The notes beneath the pieces were generated by a model. The model was not told the DNA's origin. It saw only the letters and a program-made list of their open reading frames with translations, and made no database searches. Positions 52,211 to 60,867 of a stretch of 64,000 bases of DNA are shown piece after piece (position 1 is the first letter of the stretch; the number at the start of each line of letters is the position of its first letter). A program made the position numbers and the translations under genes. Source of the DNA: Neoroseomonas terrae (lineage in GTDB: Bacteria > Pseudomonadota > Alphaproteobacteria > Acetobacterales > Acetobacteraceae); the NCBI RefSeq assembly GCF_018129025.1, contig NZ_JAAEDI010000003.1, positions 186,001 through 250,000 on the forward strand, written 5' to 3'.

Positions 52211-53569
52211 TTAGCGCGACCGCTCGATCTCGGGCAGGTCGAAGCTGCGCCAATCCGGAACCTCGGAGACGTCGGGAAACTCCGCGCCGAAAGGACGCGT
52301 GGCGTCGATGCCAACGGCGGAGGAGTAGCCCCCATCCGTATACGGATCGAGAGGCGCGGCAGCCGTCCGGTCGACGACGAAAACGTCCTCGCGCGGTTTC
52401 ACGCGAAACGACATCGCCCACTCCACCTCCTGCGATCGACGGATATCGATGTCCGGGTCCACGACCACCACCCATTTCGGGTGCAGGTTCGACGCCATTG
52501 CGGCGAGGATGGCCTGTCGCGCCTCTCCTTCGTAACGCGGCGTCATGGCGATGACGACATAGACCTGAACGCCGCCGGAACTGGTGATCGCGATGTCTGA
52601 AATCGTTGGGAACTGGGTCTGGAGCTGGCGAAGAATGGAGGCTTCGAAGGGGATCTGCTTCAGGACGTGATTTTCCGTGATGGGCTTGCCTGTCAGCAAA
52701 CCCTGGAAGATCGCGTCCTGACGATGCGTGATCGCCGTGACCTTCGCCGTCGGCTTCGGTCCTGCCGGCGTATAGTAGCCCGTGTACTCGCCGAGCGGCC
52801 CTTCCTCGCGCTGATCCTCTGAATCCACCACGAACTCGATAATGAATTCAGCGCGCGCGGGTACCTTCAGATCGCTGGTCACGCACTTGGTCAGTTCGAC
52901 CGGTTCGCCGCGCAACCCGCCGGCGACAAACCAGTCGTTGCTGGCATCGCCCGACTGGACCTGGCAGGCAAAGGCCATCATCGGATCGACGCCGATGACG
53001 ATGGCGCCGTGCAGGGGAACCTTGCGCTGGATCGCCTTCGCCATGTTCTTGCCGAAGCGATGGTTGGGCGCGGAGAAGACGCCGAGCACGCGAGAATCGT
53101 GAAGCTGGAAGCGATAGTTTCCGATGTCCGGAATGCCGGTGTCCGGATCTTCCGAAACGACGATGCCTGCCGTGATGTACGGCCCGCCATCCTTCGGGCT
53201 GTAAGTTGGCACCGGCAGCTTCGTGAGATCGACGTCGTCGCCGGTCATGACAACGTCCTGACAGGGCGGCGGTCCGGAAAAGTCGATCGGGCCGATCGGC
53301 GCGTCGATGGCCTTGCTGACGCGATCGTGAATAGTCTCTTCCGTCGCCTCAAATGCCAGCAAAGCGCGGCGGCGATTCCCGTATATGCCGGCCACTAAAG
53401 GAAACTTTGTCCCGTTATCCTTGAACATCAACGCTGGGCCATCGGCTGCGCTGCTCTTGGCGAGTGCCTTCGCAACGTCATACTGCAAGGCAATGGGCCG
53501 TATAAGATCGACGAGTTCGCCGGACTGTCGGAGGGTCGAAAGGAAAGCGCGAAGATCTGTGTAAGGCAT
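52211..53569 (-). CDS. UbiD family decarboxylase (UbiD 1)
   Basis: A 452-residue prenylated-FMN-dependent (de)carboxylase. Typical pieces are DVDLTKLPVPTYSPKDGGPY, the cofactor/metal region (GIPDIGNYRFQLHDSRVLGV), and the active-site glutamate loop EEGPLGEYTGYY. UbiD enzymes decarboxylate aromatic or unsaturated acids. It is divergent from the FUSC gene, and a UbiX gene that could supply its cofactor lies 3.3 kb away. Substrate unknown. Confidence 0.9.
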   Translation of the reverse strand: MPYTDLRAFLSTLRQSGELVDLIRPIALQYDVAKALAKSSAADGPALMFKDNGTKFPLVAGIYGNRRRALLAFEATEETIHDRVSKAIDAPIGPIDFSGPPPCQDVVMTGDDVDLTKLPVPTYSPKDGGPYITAGIVVSEDPDTGIPDIGNYRFQLHDSRVLGVFSAPNHRFGKNMAKAIQRKVPLHGAIVIGVDPMMAFACQVQSGDASNDWFVAGGLRGEPVELTKCVTSDLKVPARAEFIIEFVVDSEDQREEGPLGEYTGYYTPAGPKPTAKVTAITHRQDAIFQGLLTGKPITENHVLKQIPFEASILRQLQTQFPTISDIAITSSGGVQVYVVIAMTPRYEGEARQAILAAMASNLHPKWVVVVDPDIDIRRSQEVEWAMSFRVKPREDVFVVDRTAAAPLDPYTDGGYSSAVGIDATRPFGAEFPDVSEVPDWRSFDLPEIERSR

Positions 53570-53603
53570 CGGTCATCTTTCTCGTCGCTTGCAGGAATGC
53601 TTA

Positions 53604-54638
53604 ATGCGCAACTTTCCTTTCGGGGTAAAGAGTCAGGATATGCGTGCTGCGCTCCGCGTCGGCGTGTCAGTTGGCTTGCCACTACTCGTTCTTTACGTGA
53701 TCGGCCTTGTTCATTTTGCTGTGTATGCAGCATTCGGAGCGCTGACATCTCTCTACGGGCACACCGAAGACGTTCGGCGGCGCGTGGAGACACAAATCCT
53801 GGTGGGCGCGGCGCTGTTCCTGACCATCGTCGCGGCGGCGCTCTACTCGACAATGCAAGGTGCGGAATGGCTCCTGTCCGCCATGCTCGCCGTGACAGTC
53901 ATCGCGGCCGGCACCCTCGGAACCATCATGGGATGGGTGCCGCGCGGCGAGATCTTCTTCATCCTCGTCCTGCTCGTCGTCGCCGGCGTTCCGCTGACCC
54001 TTGAGGCGTTGCCGACGGCGCTCGCGGCCGGCGCGGCCGGCATCGGATTTTCCATCCTGCTCACGATGGTCGAACCGAAAGGGGCGACCGATACGCCCGC
54101 GTCCGGCCTGCGGAGAAGAGTGCAGCGCGGTGCGGAATCGCTCGATCGCACCCGGCACGCGATCATCATCACCATCGCCGCGTTGGCTGTGACGGCTGCC
54201 TGGCTGCTGGCCTCCGCGCTAGGTATCGGTCACCCGTTCTGGGCGCCCATCGCCGTCGCAGCGCTGATGCCGGCTTTGTCCCCCGCCGACGGCATGCGGC
54301 GCGCGATTCACCTCCTGCTGGGAACCTTCGGGGGGGTTTGCCTCGCCGCCATCCTGCTTGCGCCGCAACCGGGGCCGCTCGCCCTGATCATCATGATCGC
54401 CGTGTGCCAGGCCATTGCGGAGCTCTTTATTGCGCGAAGCTACGCGGTGGCGATGCTGTTCATCACACCCCTCGCGATCGGGATGAGCAACCTCGGGCGC
54501 GGCCTTCCCTGGTCGCCGCTCCTGATCGAGCGGCTCATGGAAGCCGCTCTCGGCGCGGCGGTCGCGCTCGTCGCCATCAGCATAGGCAGCCGGCTCCTCG
54601 CGAGCCGAACCGCCCGGCACAGCGCCGGCGAGGCATGA
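53604..54638 (+). CDS. FUSC-type membrane protein
   Basis: A 344-residue protein with two blocks of transmembrane helices (about 15-150 and 180-335) and a short basic loop between (GLRRRVQRGAESLDRTRHAI), the FUSC layout. IGHPFWAPIAVAALMPALSP marks the second block. Relatives such as AaeB export aromatic carboxylic acids, which fits its place between two UbiD genes. ATG 53,604 follows AGGA. Confidence 0.8.
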   Translation: MRNFPFGVKSQDMRAALRVGVSVGLPLLVLYVIGLVHFAVYAAFGALTSLYGHTEDVRRRVETQILVGAALFLTIVAAALYSTMQGAEWLLSAMLAVTVIAAGTLGTIMGWVPRGEIFFILVLLVVAGVPLTLEALPTALAAGAAGIGFSILLTMVEPKGATDTPASGLRRRVQRGAESLDRTRHAIIITIAALAVTAAWLLASALGIGHPFWAPIAVAALMPALSPADGMRRAIHLLLGTFGGVCLAAILLAPQPGPLALIIMIAVCQAIAELFIARSYAVAMLFITPLAIGMSNLGRGLPWSPLLIERLMEAALGAAVALVAISIGSRLLASRTARHSAGEA

Positions 54639-54767
54639 GCAGCAGGAATGCCGGAGCCCCATGACGCCCCGCCATAACGGCGACAATGCCGTTCCAGGCG
54701 GCGCGCCACACACGTCCGGGCGTCCCGCCCGGATCAACACCTTCGCATCGATGGATGGAGACGCCCC

Positions 54768-55196
54768 ATGTCAACGACTCACGCCCTGAAGCACGAGATT
54801 GCCGTCACGGCAGACGCGACCACGCTGCGCGCGGCGCTGAGCACGGCCGAGGGCCTGCGCGGCTGGAACACGCCGCATGTGGACGGCACCGGCCAGGCCG
54901 GATCGGACTGGATCCTGAAGTACAGCGGCCGCCCCGACTTCGTCTGGCATATCGACCGCAATGAGCCGCAGGCGATCCTGTGGACATGCACGAAGGGCCC
55001 GGGCGACGCGGTCGGCACCACGGCATCCTTCTCGATCGCGACGCTGCCGGATGGCCGGACCCGGGTTTCGGTCACCCATGGCGGGTGGCCCCACGACGAG
55101 GCCAACTTCACCAAGTGCAACACCATCTGGGGCGCGCTGATGCATCACCTGCGCGTCTATGCCGAATCCGGCGTCGCCGCGCCGGCCTTCTCCTGA
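54768..55196 (+). CDS. SRPBCC (START-like) family protein
   Basis: A 142-residue helix-grip protein: HEIAVTADATTLRAALSTAE, LRGWNTPHVDG, and TRVSVTHGGWPHDE. The family binds hydrophobic ligands in a cavity; AHSA1-like members have varied roles. It lies directly before the UbiD 2 gene (21 bases), so it may handle the same aromatic compounds. Ligand unknown. Confidence 0.87.
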   Translation: MSTTHALKHEIAVTADATTLRAALSTAEGLRGWNTPHVDGTGQAGSDWILKYSGRPDFVWHIDRNEPQAILWTCTKGPGDAVGTTASFSIATLPDGRTRVSVTHGGWPHDEANFTKCNTIWGALMHHLRVYAESGVAAPAFS

Positions 55197-55217
55197 ATCG
55201 GGGCCGGAGCTTTACCA

Positions 55218-56855
55218 ATGGCGTCTCAGCAGTCGCTTCCCGATTTCGTGCAGGCCATGGATGCCGCCGGCTTCCTCGTCCGCATCAAGGACGAGATCCG
55301 CGTCGACCAGATTCCGACCACGTTGGAAGCCAATCCGACCAAGGCCGTCCTGATCGAGAAGATCAAGGATTGCGAGTTTTCGGTGCTCGCCAATGCCTAT
55401 TCCAACCAGGACATGTATGCCTGGGCGATGGAATGCGACAGGACGCAGACCGGGCGCCAGATGGTGGAACGGGCCAAGTCGCGCTTCAAATGGGAGGTGG
55501 TCGACACCGCGCCCTGCAAGGAGGTCATCCTCAAGGGGGATGACGTTGATCTGACGCGGCTGCCCCTGTTCCTCCACCATGACCGCGACGGCCACGCCTA
55601 CACGAACGACAACCTGTTCATCAGCAAGCACCCCGATACCGGGGTGTATGACTGGGGCATCTACCGCTCCATGTTCCGGTCAAGGACGGAGAAATCCGTC
55701 GACATGACGTGCACGTCGCATCGTCAGCGCATCCATGCGATGGCGGCCGCCGCGAAGGGGCAGAATCTTGAGGTCGCGATGGTCATCGGCGGCCCCATCC
55801 TGGACAAGGTCTCGGCGCTGGTCGGCGTGCCGGGCGACACCGATGACTTCGAGGTGCTGGGCGGATTCTACGGCGCGCCGGCCAAGATGGTGAAATGCGA
55901 AACCATCGACGTGCTGGTGCCCGCCAATGCCGAGCTTGTGCTCGAATGCGAGCTGATGGCGACCGAGGGACTCAATTTCGACGAGGGTCCCTATGGCGAG
56001 TTCACCGGCATGTATGGCGGCGGGATGAAGCACAACTATCGCCTGAAGGTGAAGGCGATGACGTTCCGCAAGAACCCGATCTACCAGCACTGCACGATCG
56101 GCGGCATGCATCCCTGGTACACCGACAACATGCTGCAGCTTCCGGCCATCGAGGCTGATCTGTACGGCGCGCTCCGCCTCGCGGGGATCGACGTGATGGA
56201 AGTCCGCAGCCCCGCCGGCGGGTTGTCGAACATCGCCTACGCGAAGATCCGGCCGCTCGGCGCCGGTGACGCCAAGCAGGCGCTCGGGCTGATGCTGACC
56301 TGCTCCAAGCAGGGGCTGCCGAAGGTGGCCATGGTGTTCAACGACGACGTCGACATCTGGGACGACCAGGCCGTGCTTGCCGCCATGGCGTTCCGCTACA
56401 TGCCCGACCGCGATACCGTCATCATCAAGGACTGCAACACGATGACGGTCGATCCGAAATGCGCCGAGCCGGGCGTCAGCTCGAAGATCGGCATGGATTG
56501 CACCAAGCCGATGGGCGGCAGCTGGAATCCGGACGAGTTCATCAAGAGCGCGGTGACCGATCTCGGCGACCCGCCCGACAATGTCACGCCGATGTCCGAG
56601 GAGGAGATCGCCCGCGAGATGGAAGCCTTCATCGGTGCCGAGCCGCGTGCCTGGCTCGACATCCTGAAGCATTTCCATGGCCAGCCTTACAAGCTGATCT
56701 ACGGGGCCTTCGGCGATCTGCGCCACAAGCTCGGCCGCATGAACGATGCGCCCTGGTATCGCTACACCCTTTCCGATCGGCCCTTCGCGTTCGAAGCGAA
56801 GCCGGCGGCCCTGTCCAATTTCGATCCGCGGCACGTCGGTTCCACCACGTCGTAA
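55218..56855 (+). CDS. UbiD family decarboxylase (UbiD 2)
   Basis: A 545-residue enzyme, longer than UbiD 1. DVDLTRLPLFLHHDRDGHAY, the metal/cofactor region (GVYDWGIYRSMFRSRTEKSV), the glutamate loop DEGPYGEFTGMYGG, and IAYAKIRPLG identify the family. It is followed after 13 bases by UbiX, which makes its prenyl-FMN cofactor. It probably decarboxylates or carboxylates an aromatic or related acid; the exact substrate cannot be told. Confidence 0.92.
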   Translation: MASQQSLPDFVQAMDAAGFLVRIKDEIRVDQIPTTLEANPTKAVLIEKIKDCEFSVLANAYSNQDMYAWAMECDRTQTGRQMVERAKSRFKWEVVDTAPCKEVILKGDDVDLTRLPLFLHHDRDGHAYTNDNLFISKHPDTGVYDWGIYRSMFRSRTEKSVDMTCTSHRQRIHAMAAAAKGQNLEVAMVIGGPILDKVSALVGVPGDTDDFEVLGGFYGAPAKMVKCETIDVLVPANAELVLECELMATEGLNFDEGPYGEFTGMYGGGMKHNYRLKVKAMTFRKNPIYQHCTIGGMHPWYTDNMLQLPAIEADLYGALRLAGIDVMEVRSPAGGLSNIAYAKIRPLGAGDAKQALGLMLTCSKQGLPKVAMVFNDDVDIWDDQAVLAAMAFRYMPDRDTVIIKDCNTMTVDPKCAEPGVSSKIGMDCTKPMGGSWNPDEFIKSAVTDLGDPPDNVTPMSEEEIAREMEAFIGAEPRAWLDILKHFHGQPYKLIYGAFGDLRHKLGRMNDAPWYRYTLSDRPFAFEAKPAALSNFDPRHVGSTTS

Positions 56856-56868
56856 AAGCGAAAGAACG

Positions 56869-57501
56869 ATGACTATGAGGAATGCACCGCGGCGCATGGT
56901 GGTGGGAATCACCGGTGCGACCGGCATCGTCTATGGCGTGAGGGTGCTCAAGGCTCTTCGTCAGCTGGAGATCGAGAGCCATCTGATCGTCTCCAAGGCC
57001 GGCGAGATGACGCGAGCCTACGAAACCGACATGTCCGCGGAGCAGCTCCGCAGCCTTGCTGACGTCGTCTATTCGCCGAACGATATCGCGGCGCCGATCT
57101 CCAGTGGTTCCTTCAGGACGATGGGAATGATCGTCGCACCGTGCTCGGTGCGCAGCATGAGCGATATCGCTCATGGTGTGACGTCCGGCCTGATCAGCCG
57201 GGCGGCGGATGTTTGCCTCAAGGAGCGGCGGAGGCTTGTGCTGCTGCTGCGCGAAACGCCTCTTCATGCCGGGCACCTGAAGAGCATGCTCGCCGTGACC
57301 GAGATGGGGGGCATCATCGCGCCCCCTGTTCCGGCCTTCTATTCGAGACCGCAATCCCTGGACGATCTCGTCACCCACACGGTCGGCCGCGTATTGGATC
57401 TTTTTGACCTGGATATCAAAGCCTTTCCGCGCTGGGGTGAACGCGACGAGGAAAGCGAAGACATCGGCGCGCGCACCGCGGCGCCGCTACGGCAGGCGTG
57501 A
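56869..57501 (+). CDS. ubiX: UbiX-type flavin prenyltransferase
   Basis: A 210-residue flavoprotein: VVGITGATGIVYGVRVLKAL is the FMN-binding start, SSGSFRTMGMIVAPCSVRSM and LVLLLRETPLHAGHL are conserved active-site parts. It joins a dimethylallyl group to FMN to make the UbiD cofactor. The protein could begin at 56,869 or 56,875. Last gene of the plus-strand run FUSC-SRPBCC-UbiD 2-UbiX; it converges on the permease genes. Confidence 0.93.
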   Translation: MTMRNAPRRMVVGITGATGIVYGVRVLKALRQLEIESHLIVSKAGEMTRAYETDMSAEQLRSLADVVYSPNDIAAPISSGSFRTMGMIVAPCSVRSMSDIAHGVTSGLISRAADVCLKERRRLVLLLRETPLHAGHLKSMLAVTEMGGIIAPPVPAFYSRPQSLDDLVTHTVGRVLDLFDLDIKAFPRWGERDEESEDIGARTAAPLRQA

Positions 57502-57570
57502 GCGGGGTTGGACGAACGCGCGATTCAGGGGCGGGGAGCCGGGAGCGGTTCCAACCTGCTCGATCCTGCG

Positions 57571-58356
57571 TTACCCGCCGGCCTGCGTCCTTCCACGCCG
57601 CTGCAACCACGCCACAACCAGCAGCAGCAACACTGACAGGCCCACCAGCATCGCCGCTGCCGCCGTCGTCGTCAGGCTGATCGAATCGTTCAGCCCGGCG
57701 AACATCTGCCGCGGCAGCGTCCGCTGCGCAGGGCCGGCGATGAACAGCGCGATGACCACCTCATCCAGCGACGTCGCGAAGGCAAAGATCGCACCCGCCG
57801 CTACGCCCGGCGCGATCTGCGGCAGACAGACGCGGAAGAAGGCGCTGACCGGCCCCGCGCCACAGGCCGACGCAGCGCGTAGTTGGACCGGATCGAACCC
57901 CTCCAGCGCCGCGAGGACCGTGACCACCACGAAGGGCACGCCGAGGGTCGTGTGCGCGATGATCAGGCCGCTGTAGCTCGCGACCAGCCCGATCGGCCCG
58001 AAGGTGAGCAGCAGCGCGACGGCCACCACGATGACCGGCACCACCATCGGCGCCAGCACGATGCCCATGGCCACCGCGCGCGCCGCCCCGCGCATCCGCC
58101 ACAGCCCGAAGGCCGCCGGCGTGCCGAGCAGCGTCGCGAGCCCCGCCGACGCGCTGCCGATCAGCAGCGAGTTCCACAACGCCGGTAGCCAGAAGTCGGA
58201 GCCGAAGAAATCCTGGTACCAGCGCAGCGACAGGCCGGGCAGCGGATAGAACAGGAAGGATCCGGCTGAGAAGGACAGCGGCAGGATCGCGACGATCGGC
58301 GCCACCAGGAACAGCGCCACCAGCACCGCCGCGACCCAGGCCAACCCGCGCGCCAT
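57571..58356 (-). CDS. Polyamine-type ABC transporter permease 2 (PotC-like)
   Basis: A 261-residue inner-membrane permease with about six helices. The ATPase-contact EAA loop reads EGFDPVQLRAASACGAGPVS. FPLPGLSLRWYQDFF-type openings (here YPLPGLSLRWYQDFFGSDFW) are usual in PotC relatives. The ATG overlaps the stop of permease 1 (ATGA). Confidence 0.93.
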   Translation of the reverse strand: MARGLAWVAAVLVALFLVAPIVAILPLSFSAGSFLFYPLPGLSLRWYQDFFGSDFWLPALWNSLLIGSASAGLATLLGTPAAFGLWRMRGAARAVAMGIVLAPMVVPVIVVAVALLLTFGPIGLVASYSGLIIAHTTLGVPFVVVTVLAALEGFDPVQLRAASACGAGPVSAFFRVCLPQIAPGVAAGAIFAFATSLDEVVIALFIAGPAQRTLPRQMFAGLNDSISLTTTAAAAMLVGLSVLLLLVVAWLQRRGRTQAGG

Positions 58357-59522
58357 CACGCTGCCCCCGGCCGGCGGAAGCCCGCGAGCTTCCCGTACAG
58401 CGCGACGCACAGCCCGACCGCCGCCAGCAGCAGGACCGACAGCGCCGCCGCCAGCCCCCAGTTGACGCTGCGCGTCGCGTAGAAGCCGACGAACCACGCC
58501 AGCATCTGGTCGTTCGGACCGCCGAGCAGCGCCGGCGTGACGTAGAACCCCAGCGCCTGGATGAACACCAGCAGGCACCCCGCGCCGATTCCCGGCAGGC
58601 ACAGCGGCAGCGTCACCCGCAGGAAGACGCGCCACGGCGCCGCACCCAGGGACGCCGCCGCCCGCGGCAGCCGCGGATCGAGCGCGCGGAAGGCCGCCAC
58701 CAGCGGCAGCACCATGAAGGGCAGCAGGATGTGCACCATCGCCAGCACCACGGCGAAGCGGTTCATCATCAGCGGCAATGGCCCGATGCCGAGCCCGCCC
58801 AGCGCCGCATTCACTACGCCTTCCCGCTGCAGCAGCACCATCCACGCCGCCGTCCGCACGATCAGCGAGATCCAGAAGGGCAGCATCACCGCCGCCAGCA
58901 GGACCGTCGCCGGCCAGCCCTTCGACGTCGCGATCAGCCAGGCGAGCGGCCAGCCGAGCAGCAGGCAGCAGGCGGTCACCATCAGGCTGATCCACAGGCT
59001 GCGCAGCAGCACGAGGCGGAACACCGCCTGGTCTTCCGGCACCGCGCGCAGGCTGCCCGCCGCATCCTGCCGCAGGTCGAGCGCCGTCAGCACATGGAAG
59101 GCCGACAAGGGCCCGCCGGCGCGACGGATGGCGCCCCAGGTCTCGGCCTCGCCCCATTCCTCGCTGATGGCGAGGACGGCGTCGCGCGCGGTGCCCTCGA
59201 ACGGTGCTTCCGCGCGCCGCGCGGTCATGGGCAGCAGGCCGCGGAAGCCGGGGCGGTCGGCATTGAGCCGCGCGGCGGCGCGGGGGATCGCGCTGGCGTC
59301 GCGTTGCCGCGCCTCGCGGAGATCGGCGACGAGCGCGGCGAAGGCGGGTTCGCCAGGCGCCACGCGCCCGTCCCAGCCGGCCAGCGCAGCGATGGTGCGG
59401 GGAAGGACCGGCGCGACCTCCCCATCCGTCACGCCACGCCAGAGGAAGGCACCGATCGGGGCGACGAAGGTGAGGAGGAGGAAGAGGAGAAGGGGAGCGG
59501 TCAGCAGGGCGGGACGGTTCAT
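58356..59522 (-). CDS. Polyamine-type ABC transporter permease 1 (PotB-like)
   Basis: A 388-residue permease. The first helix is MNRPALLTAPLLLFLLLTFV; a periplasmic insert of about 150 residues follows, then the remaining helices with the EAA loop FRALDPRLPRAAASLGAAPW. The insert makes it longer than PotB. The start at 59,522 is just inside the boundary of the hairpin element copy B; the open frame further upstream is repeat DNA. Confidence 0.92.
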   Translation of the reverse strand: MNRPALLTAPLLLFLLLTFVAPIGAFLWRGVTDGEVAPVLPRTIAALAGWDGRVAPGEPAFAALVADLREARQRDASAIPRAAARLNADRPGFRGLLPMTARRAEAPFEGTARDAVLAISEEWGEAETWGAIRRAGGPLSAFHVLTALDLRQDAAGSLRAVPEDQAVFRLVLLRSLWISLMVTACCLLLGWPLAWLIATSKGWPATVLLAAVMLPFWISLIVRTAAWMVLLQREGVVNAALGGLGIGPLPLMMNRFAVVLAMVHILLPFMVLPLVAAFRALDPRLPRAAASLGAAPWRVFLRVTLPLCLPGIGAGCLLVFIQALGFYVTPALLGGPNDQMLAWFVGFYATRSVNWGLAAALSVLLLAAVGLCVALYGKLAGFRRPGAA

Positions 59523-59551
59523 GGGAGGGGCTGCGCCTCCTGCTGTGGGCG

Positions 59552-59777
59552 TTGGAGGGGCGTTGCCCCTCCAAGCCACCCCAGCAAAGGCCGAAAGGCC
59601 TTTGCAAACCTCCACTTGGCGCCGGGCGACACGGGCGGGAACGATGCCGAACCCCGCTCTCGTGCACGGAGCGCGCGTTGGGGGGACGACAAGCCCCCGG
59701 TGCCGGACGCCAACAGATTGCGGTCCAGGATGCCCAGCATCCTGGCGGGGTGGTTCGGAGGGGCGGCGCCCCTCCGA
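59552..59777 (-). repeat. Five-hairpin mosaic element, copy B (226 bp, inverted)
   Basis: Reverse-complement copy of 41,343-41,569. Outer hairpins at 59,552-59,574 and 59,755-59,777 are identical to those of copy A. Inner hairpins at 59,584-59,605 (a perfect nine-base stem) and 59,725-59,745 correspond to the fourth and second of copy A. It occupies the 265-base gap between the binding-protein stop and the permease 1 start inside one operon. Confidence 0.85.
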
Positions 59778-59787
59778 CCTTCCACCC

Positions 59788-60831
59788 TTACCGCGACACC
59801 CATGTGTTGAACCGCTGCGTCAGCCGATCGAGGTTGTCGAGCCAGAACCGGTCGCTCAGATGCAGGGCGCTCGCGATATTCTGCGGCGCCGTCGGCAGGT
59901 TTGCCAGCACGTCGGGCGGCAGGCGTTCGTTCACCCCCTTCGCCGTGACGCCGTAGGGGATCTTCGGGGGCAGCGTGGCCTGGACGGCCGGCTGGCCGAC
60001 GAATTTCAGGAACTCCAGCGCCTTCGCCCGGTTCGGGCTGCCCTTCATGATCACCCAGCTATCCAGGGTGAAGATGTTGTTGGTCCAGACGATCGCGAAG
60101 TTGCGGTTGTCGGTCTGGTTCGCCGCGGAGATGCGCCCGTTGTACGCGACGGTCATCGCCACCTCGCCGGCGGCGAGCCATTGCGGCGGCTGGGAGCCGC
60201 GTTCGAACCAGGCGATGTCGGCCTTGATGCTGTCCAGCTTGCGGAAGGCGCGGTCCACGCCCGCGGCGGTGCCCAGCACCTGATACACCTGGGCCGGCTG
60301 CACGCCATCGGCCATCAGCGCCATTTCGAGCGTCGTCTTGGGCCCCTTGCGCATGCCGCGCTTGCCGGGGAAGCGGGCGCTGTCGAAGAAGTCGGCCCAG
60401 TTCGTCGGCCCCTGCGGGGTGCGGGCGCGGTCATAGGCGATGATGAAGGAATAGAGGATCGCGCCGACGCCGTAGTCGTTCACCGCCTCCGGGATGTAGG
60501 CATCGCGGCCGCCGATCGCGGCCCAGTCCATCCGTTCGAACAGCCCCTCATCGGCGCCGATCAGCAATTCCTCGGATTCCACCTGGACCACGTCCCAGGT
60601 GTTGGCGCCGGAGGCGATGCGGGAGCGCAGGACGCCGATGCCGCCATCCCAGGTCTCCTCGAGCAGACGGGTGTTGGTCTGCTGCTGGAAGGGGCGGAAG
60701 TAGACCTCCCGCTGCGCATCCTGATAGGCGCCGCCCCAGGAGACGACGGTGAGGTCGCGACCCTGCGCGCGGGCAATAGTTGGCAGGGCGCTGGCGGCCA
60801 GCGCCCCTGTAAGGACGGTACGGCGATGCAT
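59788..60831 (-). CDS. Polyamine-type ABC transporter substrate-binding protein (PotD-like)
   Basis: A 347-residue periplasmic binding protein. Tat-like signal (MHRRTVLTGALAASALPTIA, then RAQ). LTVVSWGGAYQDAQREVYF and NTWDVVQVESEELLIGADEG are typical of the spermidine/putrescine binding family. It lies 36 bases after the ATPase gene. The true ligand may be a polyamine or another small cation or organic acid. Confidence 0.92.
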   Translation of the reverse strand: MHRRTVLTGALAASALPTIARAQGRDLTVVSWGGAYQDAQREVYFRPFQQQTNTRLLEETWDGGIGVLRSRIASGANTWDVVQVESEELLIGADEGLFERMDWAAIGGRDAYIPEAVNDYGVGAILYSFIIAYDRARTPQGPTNWADFFDSARFPGKRGMRKGPKTTLEMALMADGVQPAQVYQVLGTAAGVDRAFRKLDSIKADIAWFERGSQPPQWLAAGEVAMTVAYNGRISAANQTDNRNFAIVWTNNIFTLDSWVIMKGSPNRAKALEFLKFVGQPAVQATLPPKIPYGVTAKGVNERLPPDVLANLPTAPQNIASALHLSDRFWLDNLDRLTQRFNTWVSR

Positions 60832-60867
60832 GGCGGTCGTCTCCTTCTCCCGGCGGCAGGGGGAAGC

